A program made the translations under genes and the position numbers. Shown here in pieces: positions 1-6,932 of a stretch of 64,000 bases of DNA (position 1 is its first letter; each line of letters opens with the position of its first letter). The stretch covers positions 1,364,001-1,428,000 of the forward strand of contig JACPYL010000010.1 of assembly GCA_016196065.1 (NCBI GenBank), read 5' to 3'. The notes beneath the pieces were generated by a model, which saw only the letters and a program-made list of their open reading frames with translations, did no database searches and was not told the DNA's origin. The DNA is from Acidobacteriota bacterium (GTDB lineage Bacteria > Acidobacteriota > Terriglobia > Terriglobales > Acidobacteriaceae).

Positions 1-471
1 ACCGTGCTATCGGCGGAGCAGGCGAAACGATGCATCGATGCCGGCGCGGAATTTGTTGTGAGCCCAGGGCTCTCAATCCCTGTTCTCTCGGCCGCCTTGG
101 CCTGCGACAAGCTCGCGATTCCAGGGGCGCTGACGCCGACCGAATTGATGAGTGCACAGGACAAAGGTGCAAAGGTGATCAAGATATTTCCGTGCGGGAA
201 CATGGGGGGGCCCAAGTACCTCAGGGCGCTAAAAGCGCCTTTTCCAGGTGCAGCGCTTATTCCTACCGGTGGAGTGAACGCTTCCAATGCCGCCGAGTTC
301 TTCCGGGCAGGCGCGTTCGCCCTTGGAGTGGGTGCGGATCTGGTGGATGCAACTGCGATGCAAGATGGAAATTGGGCGAAGATCACGCAAGCCGCTCTGG
401 ATCTAGTGCAGGCAGTGCTGGCGGCACGAGTTCAACCTAATGTTCACAACACACCTGCAACCAGTTTGTAG
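1..471 (+). CDS. eda: KDPG/KHG aldolase, 5' end cut by window
   Basis: Class I aldolase of the Entner-Doudoroff pathway, cleaving 2-keto-3-deoxy-6-phosphogluconate to pyruvate and glyceraldehyde-3-phosphate in the cytoplasm. The frame is open from base 1, so the gene starts outside the window. About 156 residues are visible against a usual 205-215, so the first ~55, including the expected catalytic Glu region, are missing. The Schiff-base lysine is seen in VIKIFPCGNMGG (about residue 61 of the visible part), followed by the phosphate-binding LIPTGGVN loop. The family order is kept. A PfkB-type sugar kinase follows 114 bp downstream on the same strand, which suggests a 2-keto-3-deoxy-sugar-acid route (kinase then aldolase). 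The family is clear; the exact substrate stereochemistry cannot be read from sequence. Confidence 0.9.
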   Translation, partial: TVLSAEQAKRCIDAGAEFVVSPGLSIPVLSAALACDKLAIPGALTPTELMSAQDKGAKVIKIFPCGNMGGPKYLRALKAPFPGAALIPTGGVNASNAAEFFRAGAFALGVGADLVDATAMQDGNWAKITQAALDLVQAVLAARVQPNVHNTPATSL

Positions 472-490
472 AGGCAAGCTTCGATGGCGC

Positions 491-526
491 GAGCACGGCC
501 CGTATCGACACCGGATGGCCGTGCTC
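491..526 (+). other. Intergenic hairpin between aldolase and kinase
   Basis: A perfect 10-bp inverted repeat (GAGCACGGCC at 491-500, GGCCGTGCTC at 517-526) with a 16-nt loop lies between two genes of the same strand. No T-run follows, so it is not a standard intrinsic terminator. It may be an mRNA-processing or stability element, or a weak terminator. Only the repeat itself is certain. Confidence 0.5.
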
Positions 527-585
527 TCCAGGTTTCCAGGGCTGGAATGAACCAGCATGTTCGAATTTGAAGGGAGAGTGCTGCG

Positions 586-1557
586 ATGGCGAAAGTCGAT
601 GTCTGCATCGTCGGTGAAATCAACATGGACATCATTCTCAGTGGCCTGCCCAAAGAACTGGTGTTGGAGCGCGAGTTGCTGGCCACGGATGCATCGATGA
701 CGCTGGGCAGTTCATCCGCCATTTGTGCTCACAATCTGGGGATGCTTGGTTCGAAAGTCGGTTTCGTTTCCAAGATCGGAAACGACCCTCTTGGAAAGAT
801 GGCACTGGAGCGGTTAGCGGCTGGCAATGTCGATGTTTCCCAGGTCAAGCGCAGCACTTCCAGGACATTGACGGGTCTAACCGTCATCATGCCACATGGG
901 CAGCTTCGCTACATCGTTACCTATCCGGGAACGATGTTCGAGATGCAATTTTCCGACATCGATATGGGATACGTACGGGCTGCGCGCCATCTGCACGTCT
1001 CGTCTTTCTTTCTGCATCGCGCCTTGCGTCCCCGGATCGTCGACTTGTTCCGTCAGGCTAAAGACGCCGGGTTGTCGACATCGCTCGACACCAATGACGA
1101 TCCGGAGAACAAATGGGGCCGCGATCTTCTGGAGGTGTTGAAGTATGTCGACATTTTTTTGCCGAACGACCGCGAGGCAAAAAAGGTAACTGGCACAGTT
1201 GATCTCTCTCAGGCTCTGAATGTTCTCGCCGGTCTCGTGAAGGTCGTTGCGGTCAAGCGCGGTTCTGCCGCATCCATTTGCCGCTCCGGGGAAGAACAGT
1301 GGAGCGTGGCGCCCCCTGCCAATGAGCACCCCGTAGACGTTGTGGGCGCGGGAGACACATTCAACGCGGGCTTTCTTCACATGTACCTGCGAGGAGGAAA
1401 TCTCGAGGACTGCCTTACTCTTGCAAACATCACGGCTGCCTGTTCTGTCACCAAAGAAGGTGGTACGGAGGCTTTCGTGAATCGATCCAACATGCTTGCC
1501 TTTGTCCGGCAACATTGGATTGCAACGGGGCGAGACGCTCAAAAGCTTGGAATCTAG
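586..1557 (+). CDS. PfkB-family carbohydrate kinase
   Basis: Ribokinase/PfkB-fold sugar kinase of 323 residues. The N-terminal substrate side (VDVCIVGEINMDIILSG) and the C-terminal PfkB signature VDVVGAGDTFNAGF are both present; the catalytic base is the Asp of GAGD at about residue 257. The NDREAKKVTG stretch is the usual PfkB 'N-x-x-E' metal/phosphate region. The ATG at 586 follows a good AAGGGAGAG ribosome site. Its neighbours are KDPG aldolase upstream and a Tat-secreted protein 32 bp downstream. A 2-keto-3-deoxygluconate kinase role would fit the aldolase, but PfkB substrates are not readable from motifs, so this remains inference. Confidence 0.88.
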   Translation: MAKVDVCIVGEINMDIILSGLPKELVLERELLATDASMTLGSSSAICAHNLGMLGSKVGFVSKIGNDPLGKMALERLAAGNVDVSQVKRSTSRTLTGLTVIMPHGQLRYIVTYPGTMFEMQFSDIDMGYVRAARHLHVSSFFLHRALRPRIVDLFRQAKDAGLSTSLDTNDDPENKWGRDLLEVLKYVDIFLPNDREAKKVTGTVDLSQALNVLAGLVKVVAVKRGSAASICRSGEEQWSVAPPANEHPVDVVGAGDTFNAGFLHMYLRGGNLEDCLTLANITAACSVTKEGGTEAFVNRSNMLAFVRQHWIATGRDAQKLGI

Positions 1558-1589
1558 GTGTGAAGGTGACACGCAAGGAGAGGACATCG

Positions 1590-3167
1590 ATGCAGCGCAG
1601 AGACTTTATAAAAAGCAGTGTGGCGTTGGCGGTAGCTGCCGAACTCGGAACCGGTCAGGCTCACGCGGTTGTCCCAAGTCATAACTGGGGTAGCTTCGAC
1701 TTTGGTTCTGGCCCACCCGTGAAAGACCGTCTGAATCAAGGCCCCTTTCCCCAGTATGCGCCGGACGCGGTAATCCCCACTGACGATGTGGTGATGACCA
1801 CTACTTCCACGGAAGACGTTGTACCGAACTATGGCAAGGGGCTGATCACCTATATCACGGCCGACAGTGGCACGGACGAAATCAAGGCAGACAACATCCC
1901 CCAGGCGATTGAAGATCTGGTTCGATTTCCATTGGGCCAGCAGCTCTACATTCGCCCGACGTGGCGAGAGGTTCAGCCGCGGCCTGGACGCCTGGATCTG
2001 CCCGATTACCTCAAGCTTGTTTTTGAACTGGCGAAGAAGAACAGCAAACGCGTCGGATTGCGAATTCAGATGTGCGCTCCCGACTATACCCACCAGGCTG
2101 CCCTCCCCGATTTTGTCCTGGATAAAGTGCCGAAAGTCGACCTGATTCTTAGCGACCAGGAAAGCAGCGCATCAGCAAAAAGATATTTGGAGAACCCGCA
2201 TTCGCGTTATCAACCCCGATATGACCATCCTTTTTTTCAGCAGGCATTCAAAGAACTGGTTGAAGCGTTGGCGGCGGAATTCGATGGCAACCCTCAAATC
2301 GAATTCATTGACACCTTCATGTACGGCTTCTGGGGTGAAGGGCACACTTGGCCATTTGCCAACAATCCTTTCCCAGACTCTCTGACAGCGGAGCGCACCT
2401 GGGTCAATATGCTCGAAGTCCAAATCGAGAACTTCAAGAAGACCCCGCTGCTCACGAATACTCAACCGGACTACAGCCGGGTTGGCAATTCAGAACTGGT
2501 TGACCGCACGGTCCGCAGCTACAACTGGATTCGGAGCGACACCATCTTTATCGAGAACGAGCAGATTGAAGCACTCAGCAACCGGCCGCCCTGGGTAGCC
2601 GCTCTGCTTGAGCAAGGGCTTCCCGGCAAGCCTCCTGACCCCAAGGCAGCGCATGAAGGGATCTCCCCGGCAGAAAACATGATCGATCACGTGATCGATG
2701 TCGGCGCGAATTACTGGTCGCTTTGGAACTTTCACCAGATCAGCGCCAAGAACCTGATGAACTACTACCAGACCTATCCGGCCGCGTTCGACCGGATTAA
2801 TCGCCGCATTGGCTATCGGGTAAGGCCGTCATACATCTGGAGCTATAAAGACAGCGGTTGCCAGGGGCTGATCGTCGGTTTTGCTAATGATGGCATCACG
2901 GGCGTCCCGGGCGTATTGAGGGTGAACGTGGAGAGCCAGGACGGAAAAATCCTCAAGAGTGGTTGCCTGGATGCCGGCTACCCCTTGCCGGGCAAGATCA
3001 GACAAGCACAATTCGTGTTGCCAAACGTGACAGATTGGAAGGGATTGAAACTGAGAGCCGAAATTGAGGTGAAGGGAATGCGTTATCCGGTTCGATGGGC
3101 GTGTCACCAGAAACTGAACGATGATGGCTCGCTTACCCTGCGGGCCAACCTCCGCCAGGACGTGTAA
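1590..3167 (+). CDS. Tat-exported TIM-barrel glycosidase-like protein
   Basis: A 525-residue secreted protein. The start at 1590 is chosen because it follows AAGGAGAGG and gives a textbook Tat leader: QRRDFIKSS, then a hydrophobic stretch and AHA cleavage site near residue 25. The 75 bp of open frame upstream overlap the kinase gene and are probably not translated. The mature part has segments typical of the beta-galactosidase-like/DUF4832 secreted group (IRPTWREVQPRPGRLDLPDYL, then GLRIQMCAPDY, EFIDTFMYGFWGEGH). Its Asp, Glu and Trp residues sit at the expected ends of barrel strands. A beta-sandwich-like C-terminus follows from about residue 420. I infer a periplasmic glycoside hydrolase or lyase serving the sugar-acid catabolic genes upstream; the substrate is unknown. 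Confidence 0.7.
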   Translation: MQRRDFIKSSVALAVAAELGTGQAHAVVPSHNWGSFDFGSGPPVKDRLNQGPFPQYAPDAVIPTDDVVMTTTSTEDVVPNYGKGLITYITADSGTDEIKADNIPQAIEDLVRFPLGQQLYIRPTWREVQPRPGRLDLPDYLKLVFELAKKNSKRVGLRIQMCAPDYTHQAALPDFVLDKVPKVDLILSDQESSASAKRYLENPHSRYQPRYDHPFFQQAFKELVEALAAEFDGNPQIEFIDTFMYGFWGEGHTWPFANNPFPDSLTAERTWVNMLEVQIENFKKTPLLTNTQPDYSRVGNSELVDRTVRSYNWIRSDTIFIENEQIEALSNRPPWVAALLEQGLPGKPPDPKAAHEGISPAENMIDHVIDVGANYWSLWNFHQISAKNLMNYYQTYPAAFDRINRRIGYRVRPSYIWSYKDSGCQGLIVGFANDGITGVPGVLRVNVESQDGKILKSGCLDAGYPLPGKIRQAQFVLPNVTDWKGLKLRAEIEVKGMRYPVRWACHQKLNDDGSLTLRANLRQDV

Positions 3168-3211
3168 CGAAGAAACGCCGCGATCGGCAATGCGGCTAGA
3201 AGGTTCTTGTG

Positions 3212-3241
3212 CGTGGCGGGTCGCTTAATACACCCGCCACG
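3212..3241. terminator. Hairpin between convergent genes
   Basis: A 10-bp perfect inverted repeat (CGTGGCGGGT / ACCCGCCACG, 10-nt loop) lies between the end of the Tat-secreted protein gene and the end of the PQQ dehydrogenase gene on the opposite strand. An A-run follows on the + strand, so there is no proper U-tract in either direction. Its position between converging genes makes a bidirectional, possibly factor-assisted, terminator the likeliest role. Confidence 0.45.
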
Positions 3242-3282
3242 GCAAGAAAAAAATCCTGGGACGATTGAGTTGAACCTCGATT

Positions 3283-4878
3283 TCAAGGCAGAGCAAATGT
3301 GAAGATGGCGCTCCCCGCTGCGATGGTCACGAATTGTTTTCCATCAATCGCGTAGGCAATCGGCGAGGAGTAAACCGCTCCGCCCATTTGAAAATGCCAA
3401 AGCGGCTTTCCGTCCGCGGCATCGAGCGCGATGAAATTGCCCTCGGCGTCACCAGTGAAAACCAGCCCACCAGCAGTCGAGAGAACACCCGACCACGTTG
3501 GTGACACATGCCGGAACTCCCACTTCATTTTTCCAGTTGTGGGATCGAGCGCGCGCAGTGCACCCAGGTAAGGCTCCGCCTTGTCCGACGGGAAGTAGGC
3601 GCTGCCGTAGTAAGCGTGTCCGGCTTCATACGGTTGAGGAGCCGTGCTGAAGACATCGCATTGCTCACGAGCGGTGACGTAGAAAAGGCTGGTATCAGGA
3701 TTGAAGCTGGGGGACATCCAGTTGGTGCTGCCCAGCGCGCCGGGGCATACGGTGCGACCTTCGAGAGTTGGAGAACTCGTTGCGTTCGGGGCTGGCCGGC
3801 CATCGGCATCTTTCGTATCGCTCCAGGTGATGTGCGCGTACGCTTCGGCCGAGAGCAGCTTGCCGGTCGTGCGGTCCACCACATAGAAAAAGCCGTTCCG
3901 GTTGGCCTGCGCGATCAGATGTTTGCCCTGCACATCAATAAGGATGGGCACCTGTGTGGCGTCCCAGTCATGCTCGTCGTGGCGGGTGAATTGAAAAAAC
4001 CAGTTCATCTTGCCGGAGTCGACATCGAGCGCCAGCAGGGAATTACTGAATAAGTTGTCACCCGCCCGTCCTTCACCGCGATTGGAGGGAGACGGATTGC
4101 CAGTGGGCCAGAACAGTTGATTGGTCTCCGGATCATACGTGCCGGTCATCCAGGCAGGAGCCCCGCCTACTTTCCATGAATCTCCTTCCCACGAATCATG
4201 ACCGGCTGCTCCCGGCTCAGGAGTCGTGTAGACACGCCACTTGCGGCGACCTGTCTCCGCCTCGTAGGCATCGATGAAACCGCGAATGCCGTACTCCCCG
4301 CCGGAGACTCCCACGATGACAAGATTCTTTACTGCCAGAGGCGCGAGAGTGAAGCTGTAGCCAGTTTTGTAGTCCGCTGCTTCCACATCCCAAACGACAT
4401 TGCCGGTTTTGGCATCAAGCGCGATCACGCGTGCGTCCAGAGTGGCAAGAAACACTTTGTTCCCGGAAGCTGCGAAGCCGCGATTGACACGGCCGCAACA
4501 AGGTCGGATGTCGCTGGGAAGGGGATGTTGGAATATCCAAATCGGACGGCCAGTGCGAGCATCCAGTGCAAAGGCGCGATCCTCCTGCGCAGTCGCATAG
4601 AGGATGCCATCGATCACCAAAGGAGTGGTTTCGAGTTTGCCGGTAGCCGCAGTCTGATAGACCCACTTGCTGACCAGCGAAGAAGCGTTGGCGACGTTGA
4701 TTTGTTTTAGCCCACTGAAGCGCCGTCCGGAATAGTCGCCTGAATAGGTCAGCCAATTTTGCGGCTCGCGCGCAGCGTTCACCAGTCGTTCGGACGTGAC
4801 CTGCGCTTTGGACGTACAGCAAGCGAGGACGAGGAAGACGAATACGGTACCGTGACGGAGAAGTCGGTTCATTTTCAT
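3283..4878 (-). CDS. PQQ-dependent alcohol dehydrogenase, lanthanide-type motif
   Basis: Periplasmic quinoprotein dehydrogenase, 531 residues, eight-bladed propeller. A signal peptide ends near residue 25 (CCTSKAQ). The vicinal disulfide C127-C128 that sits on PQQ is present, as are the metal ligands Glu195 (GGEYG) and Asn261 (TGNPSP). The active site reads HDEHDWDATQ: catalytic Asp304 plus Asp306 two residues on. In methanol and ethanol quinoproteins this second Asp marks lanthanide-dependent enzymes (XoxF, PedH), whereas calcium enzymes have Ala or Ser there. There is no fused C-terminal cytochrome; the two-haem cytochrome gene lies 14 bp upstream in the same transcript and is the likely electron acceptor. 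The start could also be the Met at 4872. The substrate (alcohol or aldose) is unknown. Confidence 0.9.
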   Translation of the reverse strand: MKMNRLLRHGTVFVFLVLACCTSKAQVTSERLVNAAREPQNWLTYSGDYSGRRFSGLKQINVANASSLVSKWVYQTAATGKLETTPLVIDGILYATAQEDRAFALDARTGRPIWIFQHPLPSDIRPCCGRVNRGFAASGNKVFLATLDARVIALDAKTGNVVWDVEAADYKTGYSFTLAPLAVKNLVIVGVSGGEYGIRGFIDAYEAETGRRKWRVYTTPEPGAAGHDSWEGDSWKVGGAPAWMTGTYDPETNQLFWPTGNPSPSNRGEGRAGDNLFSNSLLALDVDSGKMNWFFQFTRHDEHDWDATQVPILIDVQGKHLIAQANRNGFFYVVDRTTGKLLSAEAYAHITWSDTKDADGRPAPNATSSPTLEGRTVCPGALGSTNWMSPSFNPDTSLFYVTAREQCDVFSTAPQPYEAGHAYYGSAYFPSDKAEPYLGALRALDPTTGKMKWEFRHVSPTWSGVLSTAGGLVFTGDAEGNFIALDAADGKPLWHFQMGGAVYSSPIAYAIDGKQFVTIAAGSAIFTFALP

Positions 4879-4892
4879 ATCGAGGCTATTCG

Positions 4893-5732
4893 TTACTCGG
4901 CTCCAAGGCTTGCCAGGTAGGCCAAAATATCTTTCAGATCCTGCTCGGAGAGATCCTTTTCGCTATACGCCGGCATGAGCGATTCGCGAGTTTCTCGGAA
5001 CGAGCGCAGCTTACTCTTATCGAAAGAATGGATCCCCTGAGCCATATCCATAATTTGCACGGTGAACTGATCCTCGTTCAACGTGACGCCTTTGATCTGT
5101 TTGCCGTCCTCGGCCACTACCGTGACGGAACGATACTCCTGAGCAAATTCTTTTGTCGCCTCAGTGAGCCCCCAGGCTAGATGCTGGCTGGGATTGCGAA
5201 CCGACTCGCTGAGAGCAGAAGTCGTCCGCGAGATCGATACCCCACTGAGATCAGGTCCGAGGCGTCCTCCCTTTCCATTCACCATATGACAGTTGGAGCA
5301 ACTCGCGTCACCCTCGAAGAGCTGCTTCCCATGCGCCGCACTTCCCGAAGATGCTGCGGGAGCTTTCACCTCGATGCTTCGCAGATACGTGATGATTTGC
5401 CAGATCTCTGCGTCGGTCATTCCGACGCCCTGGCCGTTCGTGCCATTGGCAGGCATGGCGGTTCCGGCCACACCACCGCTGATGGTGTGGAAGATGTCAG
5501 CGTCGGAACTCCCGTGACGTTTGACGGCCTTGCTCAGGTCAGGTCCGCGTCCGCCGCCGCGAGCGCCGAGTCCATGACAGAAGGCGCAATTGATGCGGAA
5601 CTCATACTCGCCGGCCCGTGCAGCCTTGGAATCGCCGGCAAAAGGGTTGGACTCTTGTCCGGTAGCCACGTTGGCTAGCGCAAACATGCTTAGAGAGAAG
5701 TAGAGCAGCGACCATCGACCAGCGTTAGTCAT
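4893..5732 (-). CDS. Two-haem c-type cytochrome
   Basis: Secreted cytochrome of 279 residues from the ATG at 5732; an open frame runs 27 bp further upstream, but MTNAGRW gives the cleaner signal peptide, ending near ATGQES. Two CxxCH sites are visible, CAFCH (residues 49-53) and CSNCH (145-149). The second half (KQLFEGDASCSNCHMVNGKGG, GPDLSGV, then a late MPAYSEKDLS segment) resembles the 'putative haem-binding domain' found in planctomycete and acidobacterial proteins. The gene is followed after 14 bp by the PQQ dehydrogenase, so electron transfer from that enzyme to the respiratory chain is the natural role. No separate axial Met for each haem was assigned with certainty. Confidence 0.88.
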   Translation of the reverse strand: MTNAGRWSLLYFSLSMFALANVATGQESNPFAGDSKAARAGEYEFRINCAFCHGLGARGGGRGPDLSKAVKRHGSSDADIFHTISGGVAGTAMPANGTNGQGVGMTDAEIWQIITYLRSIEVKAPAASSGSAAHGKQLFEGDASCSNCHMVNGKGGRLGPDLSGVSISRTTSALSESVRNPSQHLAWGLTEATKEFAQEYRSVTVVAEDGKQIKGVTLNEDQFTVQIMDMAQGIHSFDKSKLRSFRETRESLMPAYSEKDLSEQDLKDILAYLASLGAE

Positions 5733-5785
5733 TAGAGTGCACTCGATTGTATACAACAACGGATCTTGTTCTGGATCGATTACGC

Positions 5786-6892
5786 CTAGTGCTTCAGCAC
5801 GTCCGCAATCGGCTTTCCAGCCTTGGGCACTTCGGTGTTGTAGTCTTCCCCGAGAAATGTCGCCAAGGTTGCAGCGATCTGATTCTGCGTTACTACGGGG
5901 ACATGGGAACGCTCGCCAAGAGCTTGGGTATCAGGCCCCATGAATGCCATCCAGATAAATTTTGATGGCGGTTCCTCACTCCCGTGCTCCGTCCACTTGG
6001 GACCACTCCCGCGACCGTGGTCCGGAGAGAAAATCAATGTCGTCTTGCCGCGATACTCGGGCATGGATTGCACCATCTCCCACAGGACACGCAGGTACTC
6101 ATCGACACGGTGCGCTGCATCGAGGTAGTTGGCGTAGTTGTGGTCATGCGCCCAATCGTCGGTCTCTCCCATCGAGATGTAAAGCACTCGCGGTTTACGC
6201 TCTTTGAGATATTCAACCGCCGTATAGAACGGGAGGTTGTCGAAGGGCTCCTCGTCCCAATAGCGCGGCGTTTCTACCTTAAGGTGATTGAGAAGGTCGA
6301 CCCGAGGGTTATCCGGCAGCGTAGTTAACGGATCGTATCCCGCGATCACCGGAAACCCAGCACGCGGCGCGTTGAGAATGGAAGGAAACACATCCCACGC
6401 AGCGAACGCGGCAACTTTGCCTTGATAGGACGCTTTCTTGTTCAACCATTCTAAGACCGAGATGTTCGGGTTCGGAACCTTGTCGTTACTGTTGACACCG
6501 GGATCGGCGAATCCGCAGAGCGTTTCGCTGTAGCCGGGGTAGGAAAAGAAAAATTTGTTGGTGACGTGGGCAACGGACCCCTTGTCGCGATTGCCATAGA
6601 TCTGTCCCTGTTTGGCAATCGTTCTCCAAAGGAAGGGCATGAGCGCTTCGCGGCGAGCTTCAGGAGTGTCGCGCCAGTAGGCCTTTTTCAAGGCAGCCGC
6701 ATCTTTGACTTTATTTTGTTTTGTAATCAAAGACGCTTCCGCCCCACGAAAAACTTCCTGCCATCGTAGGCCGTCGGTCATGACCATGATGATGTTTTGA
6801 GTGGCGCGTACCTCCGTAGACTGAGCCGAGCCAGCAACGGCGCAGAAAACCGTGAGAACGAGTGTTGCTATGCAACGAGTAATGATGGTCAT
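5786..6892 (-). CDS. Secreted alkaline-phosphatase/sulfatase-fold protein
   Basis: A 368-residue exported protein with a signal peptide (cleavage near VAGSAQS). It has the alkaline phosphatase superfamily frame: IIMVMTDGLRWQEVF near the N-terminus (first metal Asp), SMGETDDWAHDHNY in the middle (Asp/His metal ligands) and FSPDHGRG followed by TEHG at the end (Asp-His and His ligands). Similar proteins are annotated as nucleotide pyrophosphatase/phosphodiesterase-like or sulfatase-like. I could not assign the nucleophile (Thr, Ser or formylglycine Cys), and no CxPSR sulfatase motif is present, so a sulfatase that needs formylglycine is unlikely. The upstream neighbour (gap 40 bp) encodes a SUMF1-domain fusion on the same strand. 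Confidence 0.78.
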   Translation of the reverse strand: MTIITRCIATLVLTVFCAVAGSAQSTEVRATQNIIMVMTDGLRWQEVFRGAEASLITKQNKVKDAAALKKAYWRDTPEARREALMPFLWRTIAKQGQIYGNRDKGSVAHVTNKFFFSYPGYSETLCGFADPGVNSNDKVPNPNISVLEWLNKKASYQGKVAAFAAWDVFPSILNAPRAGFPVIAGYDPLTTLPDNPRVDLLNHLKVETPRYWDEEPFDNLPFYTAVEYLKERKPRVLYISMGETDDWAHDHNYANYLDAAHRVDEYLRVLWEMVQSMPEYRGKTTLIFSPDHGRGSGPKWTEHGSEEPPSKFIWMAFMGPDTQALGERSHVPVVTQNQIAATLATFLGEDYNTEVPKAGKPIADVLKH

Positions 6893-6932
6893 GATCGGAT
6901 TGATCCTACTCCCGGAAACAGGTTCGATTTCT

